From positions 1 to 64,000 of the forward strand of contig JAEYNH010000034.1 of the NCBI GenBank assembly GCA_023412655.1: a stretch of DNA of 64,000 nucleotides, given 5' to 3'. Below are positions 1-9,394 of the stretch, in pieces. Source of the stretch: Pseudomonadota bacterium (GTDB lineage Bacteria > Pseudomonadota > Alphaproteobacteria > Caulobacterales > Caulobacteraceae). Made by a program: the position numbers and the translations under genes. Below the pieces are notes generated by a model. The model did not search any database. It saw only the letters and a list, made by a program, of their open reading frames with translations, and had not been told where the DNA came from. Each line of letters begins with the position of its first letter. Position 1 is the stretch's first letter.

Positions 1-1
1 G

Positions 2-133
2 AAGTCGCGCGAGCAGTTCGAAATCCGCACGCACAAGCGCGTGCTCGACATCGTCGACCCCACCCCGCAGACCGTGGACGCGCTCATGAAGCTCGACCTG
101 TCCGCCGGCGTGGACGTCGAGATCAAGCTCTAA
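2..133 (+). CDS. rpsJ: 30S ribosomal protein S10, 3' end only
   Basis: The window opens inside this gene; the last 43 codons and the TAA stop at 131-133 are visible. The residues include FEIRTHKR and the ending DVEIKL, typical of the C-terminal half of S10. S10 is a 30S head protein that doubles as NusE in transcription antitermination. It is the expected first gene of the S10 operon, 13 bases before rplC. The start lies upstream of the window. Confidence 0.95.
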   Translation, partial: KSREQFEIRTHKRVLDIVDPTPQTVDALMKLDLSAGVDVEIKL

Positions 134-146
134 GGGGATCGGTCCG

Positions 147-932
147 ATGCGTACCGGCGTGATCGCCAAGAAGCTGGGTATGGCGCGCTTCTTTGATGAA
201 GCGGGAGCCCATGTGCCCGTGACGGTCCTCAGCCTCGAAGGCTGCCAGGTCGTCGCCCACCGCACCACTGACAAGGACGGCTATGTCGCCCTGCAGCTGG
301 GCGCGGGCACCAAGAAGCCGAAGAACACTTCGAAGGGCCTACGCGGTCATTTCGCGAAGGGCCAGGTTGAGCCGAAGGCCAAGCTGGTCGAGTTCCGGGT
401 GTCGGAAGACAACCTCATCGACGTGGGCGCGGAAATCACCGCCGACCACTTCGTGCCGGGTCAGAAGATCGACGTCACCGGCACCACGGTGGGTAAGGGC
501 TTCGCCGGCGCTATGAAGCGCTGGAACTTCGGCGGTCTGCGGGCCACCCACGGCGTGTCCGTGTCGCACCGTTCGCACGGTTCGACCGGTCAGCGTCAGG
601 ACCCGGGCCGCACCTTCAAGGGCAAGAAGATGGCTGGCCACTACGGCCAGGAAACCGTCACCACCCTCAATCTCACCGTCTGGCGCGTGGACGCCGAGCG
701 CGGCCTCATCCTGGTCAAGGGCGCTGTCCCGGGCTCGGAAGGCTCGTTCGTGAAGATCCGCGACGCGGTGAAGAGCCCGCTGCCGGCCGACGCGCCGAAG
801 CCGGGTGCGTTCCGCGGCGCTGGCGCTCCGACCCCGGTCGAAGCCGCCGCCGAGGAGGCTGCGCCGGCTCAAGAGCCCGCCGTGACCGAAGCGCCGGCCG
901 CCGAGGCGACTGAAGCTGGGGATCAAGCGTAA
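147..932 (+). CDS. rplC: 50S ribosomal protein L3
   Basis: L3 is an early-assembly 23S rRNA binder near the peptidyl-transferase centre. The core occupies about residues 1-208, with the conserved loop TGQRQDPGR near residues 148-155, the region that carries the PrmB-methylated glutamine in many bacteria. After residue 208 comes a roughly 50-residue Ala/Pro/Glu-rich acidic tail ending in GDQA; E. coli L3 (209 aa) lacks it. The stop overlaps the rplD start by one base (TAATG), so translation is probably coupled. Confidence 0.98.
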   Translation: MRTGVIAKKLGMARFFDEAGAHVPVTVLSLEGCQVVAHRTTDKDGYVALQLGAGTKKPKNTSKGLRGHFAKGQVEPKAKLVEFRVSEDNLIDVGAEITADHFVPGQKIDVTGTTVGKGFAGAMKRWNFGGLRATHGVSVSHRSHGSTGQRQDPGRTFKGKKMAGHYGQETVTTLNLTVWRVDAERGLILVKGAVPGSEGSFVKIRDAVKSPLPADAPKPGAFRGAGAPTPVEAAAEEAAPAQEPAVTEAPAAEATEAGDQA

Positions 933-1570
933 TGAAACTCGACGTCATCAAACTGGACGGCGGGAAGGGCGGCTCGATCGAGCTGGCCGACGAAATCTTC
1001 GGCATCGAAGAGATCCGCGGCGACATCCTGCAGCGCGTCGTCACCTGGCAGCTGGCCAAGCGCCGGGCCGGGACCCACAAGATCCAGGTCCGCAACGAGG
1101 TCTCCCGGACCTCGAAGAAGATGTACAAGCAGAAGGGCACCGGCGGCGCCCGTCACGGCTCGCGCCGGGCGGCCCAGTTCGTCGGCGGCGCCAAGGCCCA
1201 CGGTCCCGTGGTCCGCAGCCACGCCTTCGACCTGCCCAAGAAGGTCCGCGCCCTGGCCCTGCGCCACGCGCTGTCGTCGAAGGCCAAGGAAGGCTCGCTG
1301 ATCGTCCTCGACTCGGCCGTGCTGCCGGAAGCCAAGACCGCTGCGCTGCGTGAGCAGCTGGGCAAGATCGGCGTGACCAACGCCCTGGTGATCGCCGGCG
1401 CCGAGGTCGACAACAACCTGAAGCTCGCCGCTCGGAACATCCCGAACGTGGACGTGCTGCCGAACGCCGGCCTGAACGTCTACGACGTGCTGCGTCGCCG
1501 CACCCTCGTCCTGACGAAGGACGCGGTCGAAGCGATCCAGGCGCGCTTCCAGCCTGAGGAGGCCGCGTGA
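932..1570 (+). CDS. rplD: 50S ribosomal protein L4
   Basis: This 212-residue L4 has the extended loop with [18 protein letters not shown] (about residues 66-83) that lines the peptide exit tunnel. L4 binds domain I of 23S rRNA; in gammaproteobacteria it represses its own operon, but whether that holds here is not visible. The start ATG overlaps the rplC stop by one base, and the stop overlaps the rplW start (TGATG). Length is normal for the family. Confidence 0.98.
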   Translation: MKLDVIKLDGGKGGSIELADEIFGIEEIRGDILQRVVTWQLAKRRAGTHKIQVRNEVSRTSKKMYKQKGTGGARHGSRRAAQFVGGAKAHGPVVRSHAFDLPKKVRALALRHALSSKAKEGSLIVLDSAVLPEAKTAALREQLGKIGVTNALVIAGAEVDNNLKLAARNIPNVDVLPNAGLNVYDVLRRRTLVLTKDAVEAIQARFQPEEAA

Positions 1571-1872
1571 TGGCCGTCGAGCCCACCGCCCGCCATTACG
1601 ACACCATCCTGTCGCCGATCATCACCGAAAAGGCCACCGTGCTCTCCGAGCAGAACAAGGTGGTCTTCCGGGTCGCCGGCGATGCGACGAAGGACGAGAT
1701 CGCCGCTGCGGTCGAGGCGCTGTTCAAGGTCAATGTGACCAAGGTCAACACCCTCAACGTGAAGGGCAAGACCAAGCGCTTCCGCGGCATTGTCGGCCGT
1801 CGTTCCGACGTCAAGAAAGCGATCGTGACGCTGGCCGACGGCCAGTCGATCGACATCACCACGGGGCTCTGA
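1570..1872 (+). CDS. rplW: 50S ribosomal protein L23
   Basis: L23 sits at the polypeptide exit and is the docking site for trigger factor and SRP. The protein (about 100 aa) shows [14 protein letters not shown] near the N-terminus and the basic loop GKTKRFRG, both characteristic. A GTG at 1567 is also in frame. I prefer the ATG at 1570 because it forms a TGATG overlap with the rplD stop. rplB follows after 4 bases. Confidence 0.96.
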   Translation: MAVEPTARHYDTILSPIITEKATVLSEQNKVVFRVAGDATKDEIAAAVEALFKVNVTKVNTLNVKGKTKRFRGIVGRRSDVKKAIVTLADGQSIDITTGL

Positions 1873-1876
1873 TCCG

Positions 1877-2713
1877 ATGGCTCTGAAGCAATTCAATCCG
1901 ACGTCGCCGGGTCGCCGCCAGCTGGTGCTGGTGGACAAGTCCGAGCTCCACAAGGGCCGGCCGGAGAAGTCGCTGGTGGAAGGCCTGACGAAGTCGGGCG
2001 GCCGCGGCGGCAACGGCCGCATCGCCGTCCGCTTCCGCGGCGGCGGCGCCAAGCGCCTCTATCGCGTGATCGACTTCAAGCGCCGCAAGTTCGACGTGCC
2101 CGCCACGGTCGAGCGCCTGGAATACGATCCGAACCGTTCGGCCTTCATCGCCCTGGTGAAGTACGAGGACGGCGAGCTGGCCTACGTCCTGGCGCCGCAG
2201 CGCCTGAAGGCCGGCGACACGATCATCGCGTCGGAAAAGGCCGACGTGAAGCCGGGCAACGCCATGCCGCTGCGCGGCATGCCGATCGGCACGATCATCC
2301 ACAACGTCGAGCTGAAGCCGATGAAGGGCGGGCAGATCGCCCGTTCGGCCGGCGCCTACGCCCAGCTGGTCGGCCGCGACGCCGGCTACGCCCAGATCCG
2401 CCTGAACTCGGGCGAACTGCGGATGGTGCAGGACAGCTGCATGGCCACCGTCGGCGCCGTGTCGAACCCGGACCACATGAACGAGAGCCTCGGCAAGGCC
2501 GGCCGCTCGCGTCACAAGGGCCGTCGTCCGCACGTCCGCGGCGTCGCCATGAACCCGATCGACCACCCGCACGGCGGCGGTGAAGGCCGCACCTCGGGCG
2601 GCCGTCACCCGGTCACTCCGTGGGGCAAGCCCACGAAGGGCCGGAAGACCCGCAAGAACAAGGCGACGGACAAGTTCATCATCCGCTCGCGCCACGCTCG
2701 GAAGGCTCGCTAA
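1877..2713 (+). CDS. rplB: 50S ribosomal protein L2
   Basis: L2 is 278 residues here, full length. It is required for subunit joining and for shaping the peptidyl-transferase centre. The C-terminal [14 protein letters not shown] segment (about residues 221-234) includes the highly conserved histidine. A very basic C-terminal tail ([18 protein letters not shown]) follows. A start 4 bases after rplW and a stop 3 bases before rpsS fit a single transcript. Confidence 0.98.
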   Translation: MALKQFNPTSPGRRQLVLVDKSELHKGRPEKSLVEGLTKSGGRGGNGRIAVRFRGGGAKRLYRVIDFKRRKFDVPATVERLEYDPNRSAFIALVKYEDGELAYVLAPQRLKAGDTIIASEKADVKPGNAMPLRGMPIGTIIHNVELKPMKGGQIARSAGAYAQLVGRDAGYAQIRLNSGELRMVQDSCMATVGAVSNPDHMNESLGKAGRSRHKGRRPHVRGVAMNPIDHPHGGGEGRTSGGRHPVTPWGKPTKGRKTRKNKATDKFIIRSRHARKAR

Positions 2714-2716
2714 CCG

Positions 2717-2995
2717 ATGACCCGCTCCGTCTGGAAAGGCCCGTTCGTAGACGGGTACCTGCTCAAGAAGGCCGAGGCTGCGCAGTCCTCGGGCCGGAAG
2801 GACGTGATCAAGACCTGGTCGCGCCGCTCGACCATCATGCCCCAGTTCGTGGGCCTGACGTTCGGCGTCCACAACGGCCTGAAGCACGTCCCGGTGCTGA
2901 TCTCGGAAGACATGGTCGGCATGAAGCTCGGCGAATTCGCGCCGACCCGCTTCTTCCCCGGCCACGCGGCCGACAAGAAGGCCAAGAGGAAGTAA
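2717..2995 (+). CDS. rpsS: 30S ribosomal protein S19
   Basis: S19 is a 92-residue protein of the 30S head that contacts S13 and the A-site finger. It begins [16 protein letters not shown] and carries the [13 protein letters not shown] signature around residues 34-46, both diagnostic. It is packed one base before rplV in the usual S10 operon order. The length is normal and there is no unusual extension beyond a short basic tail. Confidence 0.98.
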   Translation: MTRSVWKGPFVDGYLLKKAEAAQSSGRKDVIKTWSRRSTIMPQFVGLTFGVHNGLKHVPVLISEDMVGMKLGEFAPTRFFPGHAADKKAKRK

Positions 2996-2996
2996 G

Positions 2997-3377
2997 ATGG
3001 CCAAGCAAGCTAAAGCCCGCCGTCTTACCGGCGCTGAGGCGATGGCCAAGGTGCGGACCCTCCGCACCAGCCCGCGCAAGCTCAACCTGGTGGCCCAGTC
3101 GATCCGCGGCCTCAAGGTTCAGCGCGCCCTCAACGAGCTGGAGTTCAGCCACAAGCGCATCGCCAAGGATGTGCGCAAGGCGCTCTACTCGGCCATCTCG
3201 AACGCCGAGAACAACCACAACCTCGACATCGACAACCTGGTCGTCGCCGAGGCCTTCGTGGGCAAGAACCTGATCATGAAGCGCTTCCACGCCCGTGCGC
3301 GCGGTCGCGCCTCGCGCATCGAGAAGCCGTTCAGCGAGATCACCATCGTGGTCCGCGAGCAAGGTGAGGCCGCCTAA
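2997..3377 (+). CDS. rplV: 50S ribosomal protein L22
   Basis: L22 (126 aa) lines the exit tunnel with a long beta-hairpin. The N-terminal part contains [19 protein letters not shown], and the hairpin region [12 protein letters not shown] near residues 97-108 is the stretch where macrolide-resistance changes fall in other bacteria; I see no obvious deviation here. The stop overlaps the rpsC start by one base (TAATG). Confidence 0.97.
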   Translation: MAKQAKARRLTGAEAMAKVRTLRTSPRKLNLVAQSIRGLKVQRALNELEFSHKRIAKDVRKALYSAISNAENNHNLDIDNLVVAEAFVGKNLIMKRFHARARGRASRIEKPFSEITIVVREQGEAA

Positions 3378-4135
3378 TGGGTCAGAAGATCAATCCGGTC
3401 GGGCTGCGCCTCGGCATCAACCGCACCTGGGACAGCCGCTGGTTCGCCGACGGCCCCGAGTACGGCCGCCTGCTGCACGAAGACATCAAGGTCCGCCGCG
3501 CGCTTAAGAAGCGCCTGTACCAGGCCGGCGTGTCGCGGATCATCATCGAGCGTCCGCACAAGAAGTGCCGCATCACCATCTATGCCGCGCGCCCCGGCGT
3601 GATCATCGGCAAGAAGGGCGCGGACATCGAGAAGCTGCGCAAGGACATCGCGGCGATGACGGACGGCGAGGTTCACCTGAACATCGTCGAGATCCGCAAG
3701 CCCGAGACCGACGCCCAGCTGGTCGCCGAGAACATCGCCCAGCAGCTCGAGCGCCGCGTGGCCTTCCGCCGCGCCATGAAGCGTTCGATGCAGTCGGCGA
3801 TGCGCCTGGGCGCCAAGGGCGTCCGGATCAACGTCTCGGGCCGCCTCGGCGGCGCCGAAATCGCCCGCATGGAGTGGTACCGCGAAGGTCGCGTGCCGCT
3901 GCACACCCTGCGCGCCGACGTGGACTACGGCTTCACCGAAGCCAAGACCACCTATGGCGTCATCGGCGTGAAGGTGTGGGTGTTCAAGGGCGAAGTGCTC
4001 GAGCACGACCCGATGGCTCTCGACAAGCGCCTGGCCGGCGAAAGCGGCCCGGCCGGCGAGGGTGGCGGCCGTGAACGTGGCGACCGTCCGGATCGTGGCC
4101 CCCGTCGCGATCGCCGCGAGCCGGCGAACGCCTAA
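3377..4135 (+). CDS. rpsC: 30S ribosomal protein S3
   Basis: S3 guards the mRNA entry tunnel. The KH-domain loop [14 protein letters not shown] lies near residues 74-87, and the C-terminal S3 domain includes [23 protein letters not shown]. The protein is 252 aa; the last 35 or so residues form a Gly/Arg/Glu/Asp-rich tail ([15 protein letters not shown]) beyond the E. coli endpoint. The start overlaps the rplV stop by one base. Confidence 0.98.
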   Translation: MGQKINPVGLRLGINRTWDSRWFADGPEYGRLLHEDIKVRRALKKRLYQAGVSRIIIERPHKKCRITIYAARPGVIIGKKGADIEKLRKDIAAMTDGEVHLNIVEIRKPETDAQLVAENIAQQLERRVAFRRAMKRSMQSAMRLGAKGVRINVSGRLGGAEIARMEWYREGRVPLHTLRADVDYGFTEAKTTYGVIGVKVWVFKGEVLEHDPMALDKRLAGESGPAGEGGGRERGDRPDRGPRRDRREPANA

Positions 4136-4146
4136 GGACCTGAACC

Positions 4147-4575
4147 ATGCTGTCTCCGAAGAAGACCAAGTATCGTAAGCAGTTCAAGGGCCGCATCCAC
4201 GGCACGGCCAAGGGCGGGTTCACGCTGAACTTCGGCTCCTATGGCCTGAAGTCGATGGAGCCCGAGCGCATCACGGCCCGGCAGATCGAAGCGGCCCGCC
4301 GCGCGATCACCCGCCAGATGAAGCGTCAGGGCAGGGTGTGGATCCGGGTGTTCCCCGACGTGCCGGTGACCGGCAAGCCGGCGGAAGTCCGGATGGGCTC
4401 GGGCAAGGGTTCGGTCGAGTACTGGGCCGCCCGCGTTCACCCTGGCCGCATCATGTTCGAAATCGACGGCGTGCCGGATGACGTCGCCCGTGAAGCCCTG
4501 CGCCTCGGCGCGGCCAAGCTTCCGGTCAAGACGCGCATCGTCACCCGCATCGACGCCGCCGTGGAGCACGCGTGA
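4147..4575 (+). CDS. rplP: 50S ribosomal protein L16
   Basis: L16 (142 aa) is a late-assembly protein near the A- and P-site tRNA elbows. It begins [16 protein letters not shown] and contains [16 protein letters not shown] around residues 81-96, including the arginine region hydroxylated by YcfD in some bacteria. The TGA stop overlaps the rpmC start (TGATG). Family length is normal. Confidence 0.98.
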   Translation: MLSPKKTKYRKQFKGRIHGTAKGGFTLNFGSYGLKSMEPERITARQIEAARRAITRQMKRQGRVWIRVFPDVPVTGKPAEVRMGSGKGSVEYWAARVHPGRIMFEIDGVPDDVAREALRLGAAKLPVKTRIVTRIDAAVEHA

Positions 4576-4766
4576 TGAAGATGGACGAAGTTCGCGGCCT
4601 GACGGCCGACCAGCTGAGCGAGCAACTCGTGTCGCTGAAGAAGGAGCAGTTCAACCTGCGCTTCCAGAAGGCCACGGGTCAGCTCGAGAAGACCCACCGC
4701 GTGAACGAGCTGCGCAAGGATATCGCGCGGATTCAGACCGTTCTGCGCGCCAAGGCCAAGGCCTGA
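4575..4766 (+). CDS. rpmC: 50S ribosomal protein L29
   Basis: L29 is a small two-helix protein near the exit tunnel beside L23. The product (about 63 aa) contains [23 protein letters not shown] and the closing [15 protein letters not shown] helix. I chose the ATG at 4575 that overlaps the rplP stop. A GTG at 4572 and a second ATG at 4581 are also in frame, so the first two residues are uncertain. Confidence 0.95.
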   Translation: MKMDEVRGLTADQLSEQLVSLKKEQFNLRFQKATGQLEKTHRVNELRKDIARIQTVLRAKAKA

Positions 4767-4778
4767 GGAGACTAGGAC

Positions 4779-5027
4779 ATGCCGAAACGAATTCTCGAGG
4801 GCGTTGTCGTCTCCGATAAGGGCGACAAGACCGTCGTGGTGAAGGTCGAACGGACCTTCCTGCACCCGGTGCTTAAGAAGACCGTCCGTCGGTCGAAGAA
4901 GTACCACGCGCACGACGAAGCCAATACGTACAAGGTCGGCGAGGTCGCCCGCATCATCGAATGCGCGCCCAAGTCGAAGCTCAAAACCTGGGAAGTGCTG
5001 CCTAAGGGCGGCGCGGCCCAAGCCTAA
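4779..5027 (+). CDS. rpsQ: 30S ribosomal protein S17
   Basis: S17 (82 aa) binds the lower 30S body and starts early assembly. The OB-fold core includes [20 protein letters not shown] and, further on, the conserved KYHAHDEAN. It follows rpmC by 12 bases with the purine-rich site AGGAG just before it, in the normal order. Confidence 0.97.
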   Translation: MPKRILEGVVVSDKGDKTVVVKVERTFLHPVLKKTVRRSKKYHAHDEANTYKVGEVARIIECAPKSKLKTWEVLPKGGAAQA

Positions 5028-5039
5028 GGATCGAAACCT

Positions 5040-5408
5040 ATGATCCAGATGCAAACTAACCTGGACGTCGCCGACAACTCCGGCGCCCGCCGGGTCATGT
5101 GCATCAAGGTGCTCGGCGGCGCCAAGCGCCGCTACGCCGGTGTGGGCGACAAGATCGTCGTCTCCGTGAAGGAAGCCATTCCGCGCGGCCGCGTGAAGAA
5201 GGGCGACGTGCTGCAGGCGATCGTCGTGCGCACCAGCCAGGGCATCAAGCGCAAGGACGGCTCGGTGATCCGCTTCGACAAGAACGCCGCCGTGATCGTC
5301 AACAAGCAATCCGAGCCGATCGGCACGCGGATCTTCGGCCCGGTTCCCCGCGAACTGCGCGCCAAGAACCACATGAAGATCATCTCGCTCGCGCCTGAGG
5401 TGCTGTAA
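5040..5408 (+). CDS. rplN: 50S ribosomal protein L14
   Basis: L14 (122 aa) forms intersubunit bridges with 16S rRNA and is the docking site of the silencing factor RsfS. The protein starts [22 protein letters not shown], a near-universal L14 N-terminus, and ends with the conserved FGPVPRELR followed by ISLAPEVL. The TAA stop shares a base with the rplX ATG. Confidence 0.98.
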   Translation: MIQMQTNLDVADNSGARRVMCIKVLGGAKRRYAGVGDKIVVSVKEAIPRGRVKKGDVLQAIVVRTSQGIKRKDGSVIRFDKNAAVIVNKQSEPIGTRIFGPVPRELRAKNHMKIISLAPEVL

Positions 5409-5722
5409 TGGCCGCGAAGATCAAGAAGGGGGACCGCGTTGTGGTCCTCGCCGGCAAGGACAAGGGCCGCCAGGGCGCCGTCACCAAGGTGTTCCCGAAG
5501 GAGCAACGCGTCCTGGTCGAAGGCATCAACATCGTCCAGCGGCATACGCGCCCCTCGCAGCTCGACCCCCAGGGCGGGATCAAGAACAAGGAAGCGCCGA
5601 TCCACCTGTCGAACGTGGCTCTGGTCGACTCCAACGGCAAGGCGACCCGCGTCGGCTTCCGCGTGGAAGGCGACAAGAAGGTGCGGATCGCCAAGACGAC
5701 CGGCGAGGTGATCAATGGCTGA
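5408..5722 (+). CDS. rplX: 50S ribosomal protein L24
   Basis: L24 is one of the two initiators of 50S assembly. The 104-residue product has the KOW motif near its N-terminus ([18 protein letters not shown], about residues 5-22) and [13 protein letters not shown] in the middle. It overlaps rplN by one base upstream and rplE by eight bases downstream, so all three are probably translationally coupled. Confidence 0.98.
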   Translation: MAAKIKKGDRVVVLAGKDKGRQGAVTKVFPKEQRVLVEGINIVQRHTRPSQLDPQGGIKNKEAPIHLSNVALVDSNGKATRVGFRVEGDKKVRIAKTTGEVING

Positions 5723-6275
5723 TCAAGCTTACGAACCGCGGCTGAAGACCGAGTACCGCGAGCGCATCCGCAAGACGCTCAAGGAGCGCTTCGGCTACAG
5801 CAACGAGATGCAGATCCCGAAGCTGGAAAAGATCGTGATCAACATGGGCGTGGGCGAAGCTGTCGCCGACTCCAAGAAGATCCAGTCCGCCATGACCGAC
5901 CTGGCGAAGATCGCCGGTCAGAAGCCCGTGCCGACCAAGGCCCGGAACTCGATCGCCGGCTTCAAGCTGCGCGAAGGCATGACGGTGGGCTGCAAGGTCA
6001 CGCTGCGCAAGGACCAGATGTACGAGTTCCTTGACCGGCTGATCACCATCGCGCTGCCGCGCGTGAAGGACTTCCGGGGCCTGAAGCCCACGTCGTTCGA
6101 CGGCCGCGGCAACTACGCCATGGGTCTGAAGGAGCACATCGTGTTCCCGGAGATCAACTACGACCAGATCGACCAGATCTGGGGCATGGACATCATCGTC
6201 ACCACGACTGCGAAGACCGACGACGAAGCTCGCGAGCTTCTCAAGGAATTCCAGTTCCCGTTCGTTCAGCAATAA
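5715..6275 (+). CDS. rplE: 50S ribosomal protein L5
   Basis: L5 (186 aa) binds 5S rRNA and contacts the P-site tRNA loop. It has the conserved [16 protein letters not shown] segment near residues 35-50 and DFRGL in the central region. The start sits inside the last codons of rplX. The purine-rich stretch ahead of rpsN follows the stop after about 10 bases. Confidence 0.98.
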   Translation: MADQAYEPRLKTEYRERIRKTLKERFGYSNEMQIPKLEKIVINMGVGEAVADSKKIQSAMTDLAKIAGQKPVPTKARNSIAGFKLREGMTVGCKVTLRKDQMYEFLDRLITIALPRVKDFRGLKPTSFDGRGNYAMGLKEHIVFPEINYDQIDQIWGMDIIVTTTAKTDDEARELLKEFQFPFVQQ

Positions 6276-6297
6276 GCGGCGGGAAGGAAAGCACACC

Positions 6298-6603
6298 ATG
6301 GCCAAGAAGAGCGCCGTCAACCGCAACGAACGGGTCAAGAAACTCGTCAAGCAATATTCCGCCAAGCGCCAGGCGCTGAAGGATATCGCGAACAACGAGA
6401 GCCTCCCGCTCGAAGAACGTTTCGAAGCCCGGCTGAAGCTTGCCGAACTGCCGCGCAACTCGGCTCCGGTCCGCATCCGCAATCGCTGCGAGGTGACGGG
6501 TCGTCCGCGCGCCTATTACCGCAAGCTGAAGATGAGCCGGATCTCGCTGCGGGAGCTCGGCTCCCACGGTCTGATCCCCGGCCTCGTCAAGTCGAGCTGG
6601 TAG
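6298..6603 (+). CDS. rpsN: 30S ribosomal protein S14 (zinc-independent form)
   Basis: S14 is a 30S head protein. This is the long, zinc-free type: 101 residues and no paired CxxC motifs, with [19 protein letters not shown] near the C-terminus (residues 63-81). Short zinc-binding S14 paralogues are about 61 aa. The order rplE-rpsN-rpsH is standard for the spc operon. Confidence 0.97.
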   Translation: MAKKSAVNRNERVKKLVKQYSAKRQALKDIANNESLPLEERFEARLKLAELPRNSAPVRIRNRCEVTGRPRAYYRKLKMSRISLRELGSHGLIPGLVKSSW

Positions 6604-6616
6604 GAGGGTCTTTCAG

Positions 6617-7012
6617 ATGGTCAACGACCCCATCGGCGATCTGATCGCCCGCATCAAGAACGCCGCCTCGCGCGGCCGGTCCAAGCTGACGACGCCCGCG
6701 TCGAAGATGCGCGCGCGCGTCCTCGATGTTCTGGCCGAGGAGGGCTACATCCGCGGCTACCAGCTGGTGGAAAAGCCCGGCGCCTTCCCCGAGTTCGAGA
6801 TCGAGCTGAAGTACTTCGACGGCCAGCCGGTCATCGTGGAAATCAGCCGCGTCTCGAAGCCCGGCCGGCGCGTCTATTCGTCGATCAAGGACCTGAAGCC
6901 CGTGAAGAACGGCCTCGGGATCTCGATCCTGTCGACGCCCAAGGGTGTCATGTCCGACAACGCGGCCCGTGAGGCCAATGTTGGCGGCGAAGTGCTCTGC
7001 CGGGTCTACTAA
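6617..7012 (+). CDS. rpsH: 30S ribosomal protein S8
   Basis: S8 (131 aa) binds helix 21 of 16S rRNA and in E. coli represses the spc operon at the rplE start; whether that happens here is not shown. It begins [16 protein letters not shown] and ends with [22 protein letters not shown], with the family's conserved SxxxAR-type motif. rplF begins 2 bases after the stop. Confidence 0.98.
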   Translation: MVNDPIGDLIARIKNAASRGRSKLTTPASKMRARVLDVLAEEGYIRGYQLVEKPGAFPEFEIELKYFDGQPVIVEISRVSKPGRRVYSSIKDLKPVKNGLGISILSTPKGVMSDNAAREANVGGEVLCRVY

Positions 7013-7013
7013 G

Positions 7014-7547
7014 ATGTCTCGTATCGGTAAGAAGGCGGTCGCTGTCCCCAGTGGGGTGACGGTGACCATCGACGGCCAGACGGTGACGGTGAAGGGCCCC
7101 AAGGGGCAACTCGCCTGGACCGTGGCCGAAGAGATCGAAGTCCGCCAGGAAGGCGCCGAGCTGATCATCGCCAAGCGCCAGGACACCACCCGCGCGCAAG
7201 CGATGTGGGGCCTCTCGCGCACTCTGGTGAACAACATGGTCACCGGCGTCACGCAGGGCTATGAGCAGACCCTCGAACTCGTCGGCGTCGGCTACCGCGC
7301 CGCGATGAAGGGCCAGGCCCTGTCGATGCAGCTCGGCTTCAGCCACGACGTGGACATTGCGCCGCCGACGGGCATCACCTTCGCGACGCCCAAGCAGACC
7401 GAGATCAAGATCTCGGGCATCGACAAGCAGCTGGTCGGCGAAACCGCCGCCCGGATCCGCCGCATCCGTCCGCCGGAACCCTACAAGGGCAAGGGCGTGC
7501 GCTATGCCGGCGAGACGGTCCGGCGCAAGGAAGGCAAGAAGAAGTAA
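7014..7547 (+). CDS. rplF: 50S ribosomal protein L6
   Basis: L6 (177 aa) lies near the sarcin-ricin loop and the GTPase centre. I start it at ATG 7014, giving [15 protein letters not shown], the classic L6 N-terminus; the open frame continues upstream into rpsH but that part is unrelated. The C-terminal signature [14 protein letters not shown] (about residues 151-164) is present. Confidence 0.98.
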   Translation: MSRIGKKAVAVPSGVTVTIDGQTVTVKGPKGQLAWTVAEEIEVRQEGAELIIAKRQDTTRAQAMWGLSRTLVNNMVTGVTQGYEQTLELVGVGYRAAMKGQALSMQLGFSHDVDIAPPTGITFATPKQTEIKISGIDKQLVGETAARIRRIRPPEPYKGKGVRYAGETVRRKEGKKK

Positions 7548-7550
7548 GCC

Positions 7551-7907
7551 ATGGCGCTCTCTCCCCGCGACACCACCCAGCGCCGCGCCCAGCGCGTCCG
7601 CACCCGCCTCCGCAAGGTGGCGAACGGCCGTCCGCGCCTGTCGGTCTTCCGCTCGGCCAAGAACATCTACGCCCAGGTCATCGATGATGAGCGCGGCGTG
7701 ACCCTCGCGGCCGCCTCCTCGCTGGAAGGCGAGAAGAAGGACAAGGGCTCGGACAAGGACGCCGCCGCCCGCGTCGGCGCCCTCGTGGCCCAGCGTGCGA
7801 TCGAAAAGGGCGTCAAGGACGTCGTCTTCGACCGTGGCGGCTACCTGTACCATGGTCGGGTCAAGGCCCTGGCCGACGCCGCGCGCGAAGCCGGCCTGAA
7901 TTTCTGA
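7551..7907 (+). CDS. rplR: 50S ribosomal protein L18
   Basis: L18 (118 aa) binds 5S rRNA together with L5. It has the [23 protein letters not shown] core and the C-terminal [26 protein letters not shown] signature, in two parts here. It lies 3 bases after rplF and 11 bases before rpsE. Confidence 0.98.
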   Translation: MALSPRDTTQRRAQRVRTRLRKVANGRPRLSVFRSAKNIYAQVIDDERGVTLAAASSLEGEKKDKGSDKDAAARVGALVAQRAIEKGVKDVVFDRGGYLYHGRVKALADAAREAGLNF

Positions 7908-7918
7908 GGAACGATCGC

Positions 7919-8506
7919 ATGGCTCGCAGAGACGAACAGCGCGGCGACCGTCGCAATCGCGAAGAAGAGCGCGACAGCGAACTCGTCGAGAAGCTGGTCC
8001 ACATCAACCGGGTCGCGGCCACCGTGAAGGGCGGCCGCCGGTTCTCGTTCGCCGCCCTGATGGTGGTGGGCGACCAGAAGGGCCGCGTTGGCTTCGGTCA
8101 TGGCAAGGCGCGTGAAGTGCCGGAAGCCATCCGCAAGGCGACCGAGGAGGCCAAGAAGTCGATGATCCGCGTGCCGCTCCGCGAGAGCCGCACCCTGCAC
8201 CACGACGGCGCTGGCCGTTGGGGCGCGGGCAAGGTGATGGTCCGCGCGGCGCCTCCCGGCACCGGCGTCATCGCCGGCGGTCCGATGCGCGCGGTGCTGG
8301 AAACCCTGGGCGTCCAGGACGTGGTCGGCAAGTCGGTCGGCTCGTCCAACCCCTACAACATGGTGCGCGCGACCTTCGAGGCGCTGAAGGCCCAGTCCTC
8401 GCCCCGCCAGGTCGCCGCCAAGCGCGGCAAGAAGGTCTCCGACGTGATCGGCCGCAGGGCCGATGGCGCCTCGGCGGCTCAGCCCGCCGCGGATGCGGAA
8501 GGTTAA
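7919..8506 (+). CDS. rpsE: 30S ribosomal protein S5
   Basis: S5 (195 aa) helps decoding fidelity and mRNA unwinding. Its N-terminal double-stranded-RNA-binding domain contains [17 protein letters not shown] near residues 40-56, and the second domain has [20 protein letters not shown] charged N-terminus ([17 protein letters not shown]) and an Ala-rich tail extend it beyond the roughly 167-residue E. coli protein. rpmD follows after 4 bases. Confidence 0.98.
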   Translation: MARRDEQRGDRRNREEERDSELVEKLVHINRVAATVKGGRRFSFAALMVVGDQKGRVGFGHGKAREVPEAIRKATEEAKKSMIRVPLRESRTLHHDGAGRWGAGKVMVRAAPPGTGVIAGGPMRAVLETLGVQDVVGKSVGSSNPYNMVRATFEALKAQSSPRQVAAKRGKKVSDVIGRRADGASAAQPAADAEG

Positions 8507-8510
8507 GCAC

Positions 8511-8687
8511 ATGGCCAAGATCACCGTTCGCCAGACCGGCAGCCCGATCCGTCGGACCAAGGACCAACGCGCCACGCTCATCGGGCTCGGCCTGAACCGG
8601 GTCGGCCGCGTCTCCACCCTGGAAGATACCCCTGCCGTCCGCGGCATGGTGGCCAAGGTGGCCCACCTCATCGAGGTGGTGGAATAG
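8511..8687 (+). CDS. rpmD: 50S ribosomal protein L30
   Basis: L30 is a 58-residue 50S protein. I start it at ATG 8511 ([13 protein letters not shown]); the longer open frame upstream is inside rpsE. It contains the diagnostic [13 protein letters not shown] core followed by [14 protein letters not shown]. It is the last gene before a 132-base gap that precedes rplO. Confidence 0.96.
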   Translation: MAKITVRQTGSPIRRTKDQRATLIGLGLNRVGRVSTLEDTPAVRGMVAKVAHLIEVVE

Positions 8688-8819
8688 CTACCGGTTTCGT
8701 GCCATAGGCACGGACGTTGAGGGCGGGGCGCGAGCCTCGCCCGTCGGCGTTTCTACGCCAACCCATTTCATCGCCGAGTCGGGGCAGGGCCCCGGCGCAG
8801 ATCTCCGAGGAGAGGCCAT
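8688..8819. other. 132-base spacer between rpmD and rplO
   Basis: This is long for a ribosomal-protein operon whose other gaps are mostly under 25 bases. It contains a perfect 5-bp hairpin (8746-8759, loop TTCT), a longer imperfect GC hairpin around 8728-8741 and a GAGTC (GANTC) site near 8774-8782. A clear Shine-Dalgarno (GAGGAGAGG) ends at about 8817. No coding signal or T-run terminator is visible. Confidence 0.5.
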
Positions 8820-9314
8820 ATGACGAAGCTGAACGAACTTGCGCCGCGCGAAGGCTCCACCAAGAACCGCATGCGCGTCGGCCGCGGCCCGGGCTCGGGC
8901 AAGGGCAAGACCGCCGGTCGCGGCGTGAAGGGCCAGAAGGCGCGGTCGGGCGTGGCGATCGCCGGGTTCGAAGGCGGCCAGATGCCGCTGCACATGCGCA
9001 TGCCCAAGCGCGGCTTCAACAGCCTGAACCGGAAGGACTTCGCCGAGGTGAACCTGTGGCGCATCGAGCAGGCGATCGCCGCCGGCAAGCTCGACGCCAA
9101 GGCCGCCATCGACGCCGAAGCCCTGCTGAAGGCCGGCGTGATCCGCCGGGTGAAGGACGGCGTGAAGCTGCTGGGCAAGGGCGAACTGAAGTCGAAGCTC
9201 GAGCTCAACGTCTATGCCGCCACCGCCTCGGCCCGCGCGGCCGTGGAAAAGGCCGGCGGCAAGCTGACCACGACCAAGCCGGAAGCTGCCCAGGACGCTG
9301 CGGCGGAGGCCTGA
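8820..9314 (+). CDS. rplO: 50S ribosomal protein L15
   Basis: L15 (164 aa) is a late-binding 50S protein. The Gly/Arg-rich N-terminal half has the signature [22 protein letters not shown] near residues 21-42, in part, and [17 protein letters not shown] follows. The C-terminus carries an extra Ala-rich stretch. It is preceded by a strong Shine-Dalgarno and followed by a GC hairpin before secY. Confidence 0.98.
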   Translation: MTKLNELAPREGSTKNRMRVGRGPGSGKGKTAGRGVKGQKARSGVAIAGFEGGQMPLHMRMPKRGFNSLNRKDFAEVNLWRIEQAIAAGKLDAKAAIDAEALLKAGVIRRVKDGVKLLGKGELKSKLELNVYAATASARAAVEKAGGKLTTTKPEAAQDAAAEA

Positions 9315-9328
9315 TCCGAATTGGACGA

Positions 9329-9354
9329 CGCCGGCCTCGCTTCCGAGGCCGGCG
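9329..9354 (+). promoter_or_regulatory. GC hairpin between rplO and secY
   Basis: A perfect 11-bp inverted repeat (arms 9329-9339 and 9344-9354) with a 4-base loop sits in the 80-base gap before secY. There is no T-run after it, so it is unlikely to be a simple terminator. A partial attenuator, an RNase processing site or an mRNA-stability element are all possible. Confidence 0.55.
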
Positions 9355-9394
9355 CGCCCTATGTGATCGGCACACGAGTCAGGGGATTTGCTGA

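Noticed and set aside
1856..3115. A 419-codon - strand open frame over rplB, rpsS and rplV
   Set aside because: Shadow of real ribosomal genes; low complexity and no family match.
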